DNA of 11,733 nt from Chloroflexota bacterium (GCA_016213125.1 JACRBR010000217.1:1-11733), one strand, 5' to 3'. Counted from the first letter of the stretch, positions 1 to 6,046 are shown. Notes: generated by a model from the letters alone, not told the origin. Made by a program: numbers and translations.

Positions 1-575
1 AGCGTGGTGAACGGGTAGTCGGCGATCTTCGGTTGCGCGCGGGAAACGGCGGTCAGCAGTGTTGACTTGCCAGCGTTGGGCAGGCCCACGAGACCGACAT
101 CCGACAGCAGCTTGAGCTCCAACTCGATGGAGATCTCCTCCCCGCGCTGGCCCGTTTCCGAGATGTGCGGCCCCTGGTTGCTGGGCGTAGCAAAGTGCGT
201 GTTCCCGCGGCCACCCTTACCGCCCGCCGCGATCTGTAGACGGGCCCCCTCCTCCGTCAGCTCCCCGAGAACTTCACCCGTCTCGGCGCTCCGCGCGATC
301 GTCCCGGGTGGAACGCGCAGTTCCAGGTCCGCGCCGTTTCTCCCGTGCTTCTTCGAGGCGGCGCCATTTCCACCCCCGTCGGCCTTGTACAACTTCTTGT
401 ATCGAAACTGGCCGAGCCCATTCACCGCGTGATCTGCCACAAGGATCACGTCACCGCCTCGGCCACCGTCCCCACCATCGGGGCCGCCGCGAGGCACGTA
501 CTTCTCTCGCCGGAAGCTGATGAGACCATGCCCACCATCTCCGGCTTTGACGCGAATGCGGGCAGAATCGATCAA
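1..575 (-). CDS. obg: GTPase Obg (CgtA), N-terminal part, cut by window edge
   Basis: Obg is a ribosome-associated GTPase used in 50S assembly and stress signalling. The visible 191 residues cover the glycine-rich Obg fold (about 1-157), with runs such as KAGDGGHGLISFRREKYVP and GGDGGRGGDV. The start of the G domain follows, with a P-loop GLPNAGKS at 164-171 and the switch region DYPFTT just before the window edge. Family members are usually 340-460 aa, so more than half lies outside the window. The start is TTG at 575. An in-frame TAG lies four codons upstream with no ATG or GTG between, and an AGGAA Shine-Dalgarno (585-589) sits 9 nt before the TTG. The gene is divergent from the LysM-M23 peptidase. 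Family assignment is very secure. Confidence 0.96.
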   Translation of the reverse strand, partial: MIDSARIRVKAGDGGHGLISFRREKYVPRGGPDGGDGGRGGDVILVADHAVNGLGQFRYKKLYKADGGGNGAASKKHGRNGADLELRVPPGTIARSAETGEVLGELTEEGARLQIAAGGKGGRGNTHFATPSNQGPHISETGQRGEEISIELELKLLSDVGLVGLPNAGKSTLLTAVSRAQPKIADYPFTT

Positions 576-584
576 TGGGTGAGG

Positions 585-589
585 TTCCT
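585..589 (-). promoter_or_regulatory. Ribosome binding site for the TTG start of obg
   Basis: AGGAA on the minus strand lies 9 nt upstream of TTG 575. It matters because TTG is the only usable initiation codon after the in-frame stop. Confidence 0.6.
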
Positions 590-608
590 ATCAGGGATTT
601 CCATGATC

Positions 609-614
609 AATATA
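609..614 (-). promoter_or_regulatory. Possible -10 element for obg
   Basis: TATATT on the minus strand is placed to give a transcript starting near 602, with a leader of about 27 nt before the TTG start. No good -35 hexamer is visible 16-18 nt upstream, so this is a weak call. Confidence 0.3.
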
Positions 615-675
615 GAGCAGGGGAATCCGTGGGAATTGCGGGTTTTGAAGCTAGCGACCGATGATTAAGCAGGGG

Positions 676-703
676 TTGCCCACTGGCCGTCATGACATAT
701 GTT
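676..703 (+). promoter_or_regulatory. Possible sigma70-type promoter in the obg/M23 divergent spacer
   Basis: TTGCCC (676-681) and TATGTT (698-703) are separated by 16 nt. They would start a transcript near 710 toward the M23 gene. It competes with the TAGAAT box at 739-744 as the promoter; neither is a strong consensus match. Confidence 0.25.
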
Positions 704-738
704 AAGTGAAGTCTGGCAGTTGCGTTGACTTCTTGGGG

Positions 739-744
739 TAGAAT
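739..744 (+). promoter_or_regulatory. Possible -10 box (TAGAAT) for the M23 leader transcript
   Basis: TAGAAT matches the -10 consensus at 5 of 6 positions and would place the transcription start near 751, where the first complementary segment of the leader begins. A TTGACT lies only 8 nt upstream (725-730), too close for a standard -35. No good hexamer is found at 16-18 nt spacing. Confidence 0.35.
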
Positions 745-750
745 AGCGGA

Positions 751-865
751 CGTGCTGACTGCCGGGGTGCAGTAACCAACGGAGCCCACCTTGTGTGGGC
801 TTTGTGATGGCAATGCAGGGGGACGGGGTCCCGATAGCAGGAGGCAGGGAGCAATCAAGGGCACG
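751..865 (+). ncRNA. Candidate structured 5' leader (cis-regulatory RNA, class unknown)
   Basis: Nested complementary segments are visible: CGTGC 751-755 with GCACG 861-865; CTGCC 759-763 with GGCAG 843-847; TGCA 768-771 with TGCA 814-817; and the 7-bp hairpin AGCCCAC 783-789 with GTGGGCT 795-801. A second branch is GGGAC 820-824 with GTCCC 828-832. Together they form a closed two-branch fold whose 5' edge fits the start predicted from the TAGAAT box. The inner long stem would bury part of the AGGAGG (839-844). I do not recognise a named riboswitch class. Cell-wall hydrolase genes in other phyla carry c-di-AMP (ydaO) riboswitches, but the conserved ydaO core is not evident. Chance pairing in GC-rich DNA remains possible. 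Confidence 0.35.
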
Positions 866-2131
866 CTCAGCCCGCGCTCGTTTAAGGACACTCGGGCGCG
901 ACTCCAGGGCAGGACGATCCATACCCCGCATCACGCGCGGCACCGGCACCGGCCATACATTCACGGCCTCGTGCTTCTCTTCATCGTCGCTGCTGTCCTG
1001 TACGCAACCGTCTCAAACTCGCCATTCTCGTCCGACCGAAAAGCATTCGCCGCGCCGGTAAACGGGCTCTCCATGCCGGCAACCAGCGCGAGCGCCCCGG
1101 CGCAGATCCAGAGCCAGGCGGTGCTGAGACCCTCCACCATCAACCAGACCATCCGGCAGGAGCAGCCGGCGCTCGCCGCGCCCGCGGCGCCCGACCTGCA
1201 GGCGTTTGCCGCCCCGGCTGAGCCAACGGCGACCGCAACGGCTGAACCGATCGCTAACCAGGAGGATGCCGTCGTTCGGGCGGCAGCCGAGGCTCCGCCT
1301 CCCATCCTGCCTGCCTACCAGGTCTACCAGGCGCAGGAGGGTGACTCCGTCTACGCCGTGGCCGAGAAGTTTGGGATCCTGCCCGAGTACATCATCGCCA
1401 ACAACGCCGAACTGGCCGCGACGGAGTTCATGAGCCTGGGTCAGTCGATCATCATCCCGGCGGGGAACGGCATCCTCCATGAAGTCCGTTACGGCGAGAC
1501 GCTCAGCGACATCTCCGCCCGTTACGACGTGAATGTAGACGACATCACCGGGTTTGCCGGGAACGGCATTGCCGACCCAAACAGCGTGTTGGAGACCCAA
1601 ACGGTGTTTGTCCCCAACGCGACGATCCTGCCGGCGGTGCCGTTCGAGGATCCGGTCGCGGACGGTTCGGCCGATACAGGAGACGGAACCACGGAAGACG
1701 GGCCTGGCGATGGCTCGGATTCGGGCGATGGAGCCGTGGTCGACACGGGTCCGGCCTCCAGCGCGGGCCTGGTCTGGCCGGTGGTCGGCCCGATCTCGAG
1801 CCCGTATGGTCCTTCACACCCCCTTGGAATCGACGTCGACGGCTACAACCTGGGCGGTGCGGCGATCGTCGCGGCCACCAGCGGAACCGTAGTCTTCGCG
1901 GGTGGGAATGCCTGCTGCTCCTACGGCCTCTACGTGGTGATCCAGAGCCCAGAGGGGATAGAGACGCTGTACGCCCACCTCAGCTCGATCGACGTCGTTC
2001 AGGGCCAGACGGTATCGCAGGGCGAAGCCATCGGGGTCATCGGCGATACGGGATACTCGACGGGCGTGCACCTGCACTTCGAGGTCATCGATAACGGCGT
2101 GCGCCAGAACCCGCTGGCGTACTTGCCGTAA
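791..2131 (+). CDS. Membrane-anchored LysM / M23 peptidase (start uncertain)
   Basis: Predicted cell-wall endopeptidase acting outside the membrane. Numbered from TTG 791, it has a basic, His/Arg-rich N-terminus, one membrane segment (about 59-76) and an Ala/Pro-rich spacer. Two LysM peptidoglycan-binding domains follow (about 176-223 and 229-278), then a Gly/Asp-rich linker and an M23 domain (326-446). The metal-binding motifs are H343/D348 (HPLGID, spaced one residue wider than the usual HxxxD) and HLH at 427-429. A vicinal Cys pair (C375-C376, CCSYG) lies in the catalytic domain. The start is doubtful. TTG 791 falls inside a hairpin loop and the first ~20 residues look non-coding. No ATG, GTG or TTG occurs in frame from there until GTG 971, which lies inside the membrane segment. 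An AGGAGG at 839-844 precedes an in-frame ATC at 854. The stop is followed by a strong terminator. Confidence 0.9.
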   Translation: MCGLCDGNAGGRGPDSRRQGAIKGTLSPRSFKDTRARLQGRTIHTPHHARHRHRPYIHGLVLLFIVAAVLYATVSNSPFSSDRKAFAAPVNGLSMPATSASAPAQIQSQAVLRPSTINQTIRQEQPALAAPAAPDLQAFAAPAEPTATATAEPIANQEDAVVRAAAEAPPPILPAYQVYQAQEGDSVYAVAEKFGILPEYIIANNAELAATEFMSLGQSIIIPAGNGILHEVRYGETLSDISARYDVNVDDITGFAGNGIADPNSVLETQTVFVPNATILPAVPFEDPVADGSADTGDGTTEDGPGDGSDSGDGAVVDTGPASSAGLVWPVVGPISSPYGPSHPLGIDVDGYNLGGAAIVAATSGTVVFAGGNACCSYGLYVVIQSPEGIETLYAHLSSIDVVQGQTVSQGEAIGVIGDTGYSTGVHLHFEVIDNGVRQNPLAYLP

Positions 2132-2158
2132 GTAGCGCTGGAGCGCGTAGACATACAG

Positions 2159-2182
2159 GAGGGCGGACAACAGTCCGCCCTC
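2159..2182. terminator. Strong hairpin terminator between convergent genes
   Basis: GAGGGCGGAC and GTCCGCCCTC form a perfect 10-bp stem with an AACA tetraloop. It sits in the 75-bp spacer between the convergent M23 and MBL-fold genes, so it probably ends both transcripts. The T-tract on the plus side is short (TTTG). Confidence 0.7.
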
Positions 2183-2206
2183 TCGGTTTGTGCGATGGCC
2201 CCGTTG

Positions 2207-2839
2207 TCAGCGCTTGTAGTCCAGGACGAGGACCTGCGTCTCTTCCGGCAAGGTGCTGCGGGTAACCGCAATCTTCGCGTGATGCTCGCCCGGCTTCATA
2301 CCCATCTCCTTCAGGAAGCGGTCGACCGGATCGAGCTTGTACTTGTCCGTGTCCGTCTGGAAGTGCATGGGAATGACGAGCCTGGGCTCGAGGAGGTTCA
2401 CCGTCTCGGCGGCCGGAGGGCCATCCAGCGCATCGCCGCCGCCAACCGGGACCAGCAGGATGTCGATCGCGCCCATCTCCTCCACCTGGTCGGACGTGGG
2501 CACGTGGCCAATGCCGCCGAGGTGGCCGATCCGGACATCCTCCAACTCGATGACGTAGGACACGTTGCGCCCCGCCGTCTTGTCCTTGCCGCGCCACGTC
2601 GTGACCCCGACGACTGAAGCGCCGGCGATCTCGAACTCCCCGGGGCCGTTGATGACCCGGGGGTCGCCGGCGATCGCCCCGACGGCGTTGTGCGCCGGGT
2701 CGTCACAACTGACCGTGACCAGATCCGCGGTAGGGCGCCCCAGGCTGTAGCCGGACGTCTTATCTACGGGGTCTGTGACGACGGTGGCTTCCTTCGCGCG
2801 GATTCGGAAGCATCCATGTCCAAGCCAGGTGATCTCCAT
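2207..2839 (-). CDS. MBL-fold protein of the GPGE-type metal-dependent hydrolase family, degenerate active site
   Basis: A 210-aa protein starting MEITWLGHGCFRI, the typical opening of small UPF0173-like MBL-fold hydrolases. It also carries the family landmarks NGPGEFEI, GHVPTSDQVEEMG, LLVPVGGG and IPMHF. In relatives the segment after 'VTVS' reads like HDHPxHN and supplies the HxHxDH metal ligands. Here it is C45-D-D-P-A-H50, so only the last His remains. The later 'LGD' ligand is L-G-G109. The fold is intact and the frame is open, so it is not an obvious pseudogene, but metal-dependent catalysis is doubtful. The start ATG 2839 begins at the conserved first strand; an upstream extension to 2914 would be read from the tandem-repeat spacer. 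No clear Shine-Dalgarno is seen. It lies downstream of the FAD oxidoreductase on the same strand. Confidence 0.85.
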   Translation of the reverse strand: MEITWLGHGCFRIRAKEATVVTDPVDKTSGYSLGRPTADLVTVSCDDPAHNAVGAIAGDPRVINGPGEFEIAGASVVGVTTWRGKDKTAGRNVSYVIELEDVRIGHLGGIGHVPTSDQVEEMGAIDILLVPVGGGDALDGPPAAETVNLLEPRLVIPMHFQTDTDKYKLDPVDRFLKEMGMKPGEHHAKIAVTRSTLPEETQVLVLDYKR

Positions 2840-2862
2840 CGGAGAGCAATGTAGCAGGTCGC

Positions 2863-2897
2863 GGGACAGGGGACAGGGGACAGGGGACAGGGGACAG
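2863..2897. repeat. Tandem repeat, five perfect copies of a 7-bp unit (GGGACAG)
   Basis: Five uninterrupted GGGACAG units lie in the 133-bp spacer between the FAD oxidoreductase stop and the MBL-fold start. They end 24 bp before that start codon. On the transcribed strand they read as a C/T-rich CTGTCCC array. Confidence 0.95.
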
Positions 2898-2906
2898 CGA
2901 AGGGCG

Positions 2907-2957
2907 AAGAGCAAAAGGCAAAGAGCAAGCGGGGAAGTCGAACAGGCAGCAGGCAGC
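2907..2957. repeat. Further short repeats in the same spacer
   Basis: AAGAGCAA occurs at 2907-2914 and 2921-2928, and AGGCAGC occurs twice in tandem at 2944-2957. With the preceding 7-bp array, almost the whole spacer 2863-2957 is made of simple repeated words. It is strongly purine-rich on the plus strand. Confidence 0.75.
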
Positions 2958-2972
2958 AGAAGGTACGGCCGA

Positions 2973-4094
2973 CTACAGAAGTTGCTGGACGTGGCGGGCG
3001 ATGGCGAGGGCGGCGGTCATGCCCGGCGACTCGATACCGCCCAGGTGCACGTAGGGGCCGTCCCGCCAAATGAGGAAGTCGGCCTGGGGGCCGCCGGGAG
3101 CCTGCAATTTCGGCCGGTAGCCGACCTGGCCCGGGGCAAGATCATCCTCAAGAAGTGACGGCAGGTAGCGGCTCGCGGCCGCGTGGAAAGCAGCGCGGCG
3201 GGTGCCATCGGCTCTGTAGTCGAGCACCGTGCTGTCGTCCAGCCACTCCGTGTCGGGGCCGAGGTGCACCAGCCCATCGATGTCGAGCGTGACGTGCACG
3301 CCCAACCCGCCCTTAGCGTGCTCGGGCACGGGGTAGACCAGGTGCCTGATGGCCCGCGCCTTCTCCGGCGTGACGATGTCGTAGTAGCGGCCCTTGTTCA
3401 CGGCTTGCCGCAGCCGCGGCGTGCGGTCGTCGCCGTCGAGCGGATAGCCCAGCATGTGGGCGATGGCCGGGGCCCCATGGCCGGCGCTGTTGATGAGCGT
3501 TTCCGCGGTGACCGTCGTCTCCTCCCCGTCCGGACCGCGCATGGTGAGCCGGAAGCCGCCTTCGGCGCGTTCGATCGCCGTGACATCGTGCTTGAGGGCG
3601 ATCCAGGCTCCGCGCTCCGTCGCGGCCGCGGCGAACGACGCCATGAGACCGAGCTGGTCCACAACGCCACTCGAACCGGACCACAGAGCGGCAACGGAAC
3701 GCACGGATGGCTCGAGTTCGCGCAGCCGGGCGGGATCGGCAATGCGCTCGATGGCGCCAACCTCGTTCGAGGCCGCCTGCCCGGCGACGGCGTCCAGGGC
3801 GTCCAGGTCGGTGCCGTCAACGGCGATGATCAGCTTGCCGAGACGGTTGATGCGAACGCTGTGGGCCCCGCACCACTCGTACGTCAGCGCGTTACCCTCC
3901 AGGCAGAGCGTGTGCTTCAGCGATCCGGTCGGGTAGTAGATGCCAGCGTGCACCACGCCGCTGTTGTGCGAGCTCGTTTCGTACCCGTAGCCGGCGTTGC
4001 GGTCGATGACGGCAACCTGGCGTGTTCCAGCCAGCTGCTGGGCCAGCGCCAGGCCGACGACCCCGGCCCCGATGATGGCGATCTCCGCATCCAT
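2973..4094 (-). CDS. FAD-dependent oxidoreductase, L-2-hydroxyglutarate oxidase (LhgO/L2HGDH)-like
   Basis: A 373-aa protein of the DAO (glycine-oxidase/GlpD) fold. The N-terminal dinucleotide-binding motif is IIGAGVVGLALA with GxGxxG at 9-14, followed by an acidic D31 that would hold the FAD ribose. The segment HNSGVVHAGIYY (from H43) is typical of L-2-hydroxyglutarate dehydrogenases/oxidases. The C-terminal FAD-closing motif is GGIESPGMTAALAIA. LhgO converts L-2-hydroxyglutarate to 2-oxoglutarate and passes electrons to oxygen or quinone. E. coli LhgO is about 420 aa, so this is a shorter version, and another 2-hydroxyacid or glycerol-phosphate-like substrate is possible. The start ATG 4094 directly precedes the first strand; a longer frame to 4253 would overlap the yajQ coding sequence and is rejected. 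It diverges from yajQ. Confidence 0.85.
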   Translation of the reverse strand: MDAEIAIIGAGVVGLALAQQLAGTRQVAVIDRNAGYGYETSSHNSGVVHAGIYYPTGSLKHTLCLEGNALTYEWCGAHSVRINRLGKLIIAVDGTDLDALDAVAGQAASNEVGAIERIADPARLRELEPSVRSVAALWSGSSGVVDQLGLMASFAAAATERGAWIALKHDVTAIERAEGGFRLTMRGPDGEETTVTAETLINSAGHGAPAIAHMLGYPLDGDDRTPRLRQAVNKGRYYDIVTPEKARAIRHLVYPVPEHAKGGLGVHVTLDIDGLVHLGPDTEWLDDSTVLDYRADGTRRAAFHAAASRYLPSLLEDDLAPGQVGYRPKLQAPGGPQADFLIWRDGPYVHLGGIESPGMTAALAIARHVQQLL

Positions 4095-4118
4095 GTGCGG
4101 AGAGTATGGGGGCAAACC

Positions 4119-4160
4119 ACAAACGGCGAAACGCACGGCGGAAGGCGGCGCTGCGTTTGT
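4119..4160. repeat. Inverted repeats in the lhgO-like/yajQ divergent spacer
   Basis: Two alternative inverted repeats share the same region: ACAAACG (4119-4125) with CGTTTGT (4154-4160), and AAACGCA (4129-4135) with TGCGTTT (4152-4158). They could form an operator or a hairpin in the 111-bp divergent promoter region. No regulator is identified. Confidence 0.4.
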
Positions 4161-4185
4161 CCATGCGCGGAGGCTGTGCCAGAGT
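4157..4185 (+). promoter_or_regulatory. Possible promoter for yajQ
   Basis: TTGTCC (4157-4162) and CAGAGT (4180-4185) are separated by 17 nt. The -35 is fair and the -10 poor. The inverted-repeat arm ends inside the -35 hexamer. Confidence 0.25.
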
Positions 4186-4189
4186 GCTG

Positions 4190-4199
4190 GCAGGAGGGA
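4190..4199 (+). promoter_or_regulatory. Strong ribosome binding site of yajQ
   Basis: CAGGAGGGAG lies 6 nt upstream of ATG 4206 and fixes the start. This argues against the much longer in-frame extension to 3183. Confidence 0.8.
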
Positions 4200-4205
4200 G
4201 ATTCG

Positions 4206-4709
4206 ATGGCGCAGACGCAATCGTTCGACGTGACGTCGGGCGTCGACCTGCAAGAGGTCGACAACGCCGTGAACCAGGCCAAGAAAGAGATCCTGCAGCG
4301 GTACGACTTCAAGGGGCAGAAGGCGGAGCTCGAGTACGACCGCAAAGAAGGGACGCTGACGCTGACCGCGTCGGACGAGTACTACCTGAACGCCATGTGG
4401 CAGGTGATCCGCGAGCGAATGGTCAGCCGGAAGGTATCCATCAAGAACCTCGACCGCGGGAAGCTGGAGCCGGCGACGGGCGGCGCCGTGCGCCAGGTCG
4501 TAAAGCTGAAGCAGGGCATCTCGCAGGAGACGTGCCGCGCCATCGTGAAACTGCTGAAGGACCAGAAGCTGAAGAAGGTGCAGGCGGCGATCCAGGGTGA
4601 TTCCGTGCGGATCTCGTCGCCGTCAAGGGACGAGCTGCAGGATGTGATGGCGCTGCTGAAACAGCAGGACTACGACGTGGAGTTGCAGTTCGGGAACTAC
4701 CGCGGTTAG
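4206..4709 (+). CDS. yajQ: YajQ family nucleotide-binding protein
   Basis: A 167-aa cytoplasmic protein, close to the usual ~163 aa. The family has two RNP/ferredoxin-like domains. The opening FDVTSGVDLQEVDNAVNQA, the segment RYDFKGQKAELEYD, the Lys/Arg-rich middle (KVSIKNLDRGKLEPATGG, LKQGISQETCRAIVKLLK) and the ending VELQFGNYRG are all family hallmarks. Members bind nucleotides. In Xanthomonas and Pseudomonas, relatives bind cyclic di-GMP and act on transcription factors. The role in this organism is not shown by the sequence. The start is fixed by a strong AGGAGG. The gene converges on the PAC2 gene and their stop codons overlap. Confidence 0.95.
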   Translation: MAQTQSFDVTSGVDLQEVDNAVNQAKKEILQRYDFKGQKAELEYDRKEGTLTLTASDEYYLNAMWQVIRERMVSRKVSIKNLDRGKLEPATGGAVRQVVKLKQGISQETCRAIVKLLKDQKLKKVQAAIQGDSVRISSPSRDELQDVMALLKQQDYDVELQFGNYRG

Positions 4710-5596
4710 CCGTCCGGTTCGTCCCGCTGCTCCCGCAGCAGCGTCTCGATATCGGCGATGATGGAGCCGGCCTCCGGCAGTTCGGCCTGGGGCTGCTGGG
4801 CCAGTTGAGCGCCGCCGCCCTGCGCGTCGTACCGCTCCTCCAGTGCCCGGATCTGCTGCTGGATCTCGCTGTTGTCGCGCACCGCCAGCGACACCTGGCG
4901 CTCGAACTCCTCCGCGACGATGCGGAGCTCGCTGAGGTTCAGGTGCAGCTCCAGCGCTTCGTCCAGCGCGTCGAGGATGCCGAAGGCCGTCTTCGGGTTT
5001 GGGGTGGAGCCCAGGTAGTAGGGTGTCGCCGCCCAGACGCTCGCCGTTGGTATCTCTGCCCGCCTCGCCGCGTCATGCAGCACGCCCACTATGCCCGTCG
5101 GCCCTTCGTAGCTGGACCGGCCGATGTTGCGCGATGCCAGCTTAGACTGCACGCCGGTGTCGGTGCTGAAACCGGTGAGTGGCACGGGTCGTGTATGCAC
5201 GGCGTCCGTGACGAGCGATCCGAGGGTCACGAGGCGGCGGGCGCCAAGCGAGCGCGCCAGCCGGACGATTTCGCCGCAGTAGCTCCGCCACTTCAGGTTC
5301 GGCTCGACGCCGAGCATCAGCACGGCCGCGGGCGAAGAGCCGCTGCCCGCGAAGGCGTAGAACTCATTCTTCGGCCAGGCCAGCTCGCGCTCAGCGCCGT
5401 TTACGATGCGGATGGTCGGGCGCGTGTCGGTGAAGCTGTAGTACTCCTCCGCATCCAGGTGCGCGAACGAATGGGCCTTCCAGGAGTCGATGAGGTAGCG
5501 CACCGCCGTCGTCGCCGACTGGCCCGCGTCGTTCCAGCCGGAGAACGCGGCGATGACGTTCGGCCGGTCCAGTTCGGGAAGCTGCTCGATCTCCAT
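4706..5596 (-). CDS. PAC2 family protein
   Basis: A 296-aa protein matching the PAC2 (proteasome assembly chaperone 2-like) pattern. It has an opening PNVIAAFSGWNDAGQSATTAV, a middle LMLGVEPNLKWRSYC, a segment GARRLVTLGSLVTDAVHTRP and a later PTASVWAATPYYLGSTPNPKTAFGILDAL. In eukaryotes and archaea PAC2 proteins assist 20S proteasome assembly; in bacteria the function is largely unassigned. After the core, about 75 residues form a charged, probably helical coiled-coil tail that ends RDEPDG. The tail has no HbYX-type terminus of the kind that docks into proteasomes. The start ATG 5596 is followed at once by the conserved core; a Shine-Dalgarno is not obvious. The stop TAA overlaps the yajQ stop TAG (plus-strand TTAG at 4706-4709). 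Confidence 0.88.
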   Translation of the reverse strand: MEIEQLPELDRPNVIAAFSGWNDAGQSATTAVRYLIDSWKAHSFAHLDAEEYYSFTDTRPTIRIVNGAERELAWPKNEFYAFAGSGSSPAAVLMLGVEPNLKWRSYCGEIVRLARSLGARRLVTLGSLVTDAVHTRPVPLTGFSTDTGVQSKLASRNIGRSSYEGPTGIVGVLHDAARRAEIPTASVWAATPYYLGSTPNPKTAFGILDALDEALELHLNLSELRIVAEEFERQVSLAVRDNSEIQQQIRALEERYDAQGGGAQLAQQPQAELPEAGSIIADIETLLREQRDEPDG

Positions 5597-5671
5597 GGAT
5601 TCAGCCTAGAGCGACGCGCGGCCGAAGTCCAACCGGAATCGTCGGTGAGCGACCGTCAGGGATGCCCGGCC

Positions 5672-6037
5672 CTACCAGGGGCGAAGCTCCCCATCGTCGA
5701 AGCAGGAAGACGGGGAGAGCTGCATCCGGAGGAACATATCGCTGTAGGCGGCGACGGGCGCGGCGTGGGCCGACCAGTGGTCGCGTTCGGCCTCGGGCAG
5801 CGCATACAGGAGGGCGTGCCATGAGGCGTGGATGGTGGTTTCGCCGGGAGAGATGCCGAAATCGATCGTAAATCCACCCTGCTTGCGAACCCGCCCGACG
5901 GTGTTCGTGCGCATCACCTGACAGGCGTTATCGGCGCGGTACCGGTCGAGCACGGTGACGTCGAAGCCAACCTGTAGTAGCGCGGGATCGCCGGCCTTTA
6001 GGGCTCGCTGCTGGGTAACCCTCAGGAAGTCCGACAT
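5672..6037 (-). CDS. Hypothetical protein, 121 aa
   Basis: I do not recognise this gene. The frame is open for 121 residues between two clear genes on the same strand, in the gap between the PAC2 and sulfurtransferase genes. The protein is soluble-looking, with no signal peptide or membrane segment. It has alternating hydrophobic patterns (QVGFDVTVLDRYRA, GFTIDFGISPG), a His/Trp-rich stretch IHASWHALLYAL and a hydrophobic-acidic end CFDDGELRPW. The composition looks coding rather than shadow-like. The start ATG 6037 lies 10 bp from a tandem repeat and lacks a Shine-Dalgarno, so an internal or leaderless start is possible. Confidence 0.6.
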   Translation of the reverse strand: MSDFLRVTQQRALKAGDPALLQVGFDVTVLDRYRADNACQVMRTNTVGRVRKQGGFTIDFGISPGETTIHASWHALLYALPEAERDHWSAHAAPVAAYSDMFLRMQLSPSSCFDDGELRPW

Positions 6038-6046
6038 GCCGTGAGT

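Noticed and set aside
725..744. TTGACT/TAGAAT as a complete sigma70 promoter
   Set aside because: The spacing is only 8 nt, far below the 16-18 nt needed. Only the -10 was kept as a possibility.
751..865. Assignment of the leader to the c-di-AMP (ydaO) riboswitch class
   Set aside because: The context is suggestive, but I could not find the conserved core segments and the element is shorter than typical members. It is left as an unclassified candidate.
2207..2839. MBL-fold gene as a pseudogene
   Set aside because: The frame is uninterrupted, length is normal and the other family motifs are preserved. Only the metal ligands differ.
2863..2957. CRISPR-like array
   Set aside because: The units are 7-8 bp in direct tandem without unique spacers, and no cas gene is present.
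3183..4205. Long plus-strand open frame continuous with yajQ (508 aa in total)
   Set aside because: It is antisense to the clear FAD oxidoreductase and has no family motifs. The yajQ start is fixed by a strong AGGAGG and by usual family length.
4805..5824. 339-aa plus-strand open frame
   Set aside because: It is antisense to the PAC2 gene and the 121-aa gene, is Arg/Val-rich as expected for a shadow frame in GC-rich DNA, and shows no recognisable motif.
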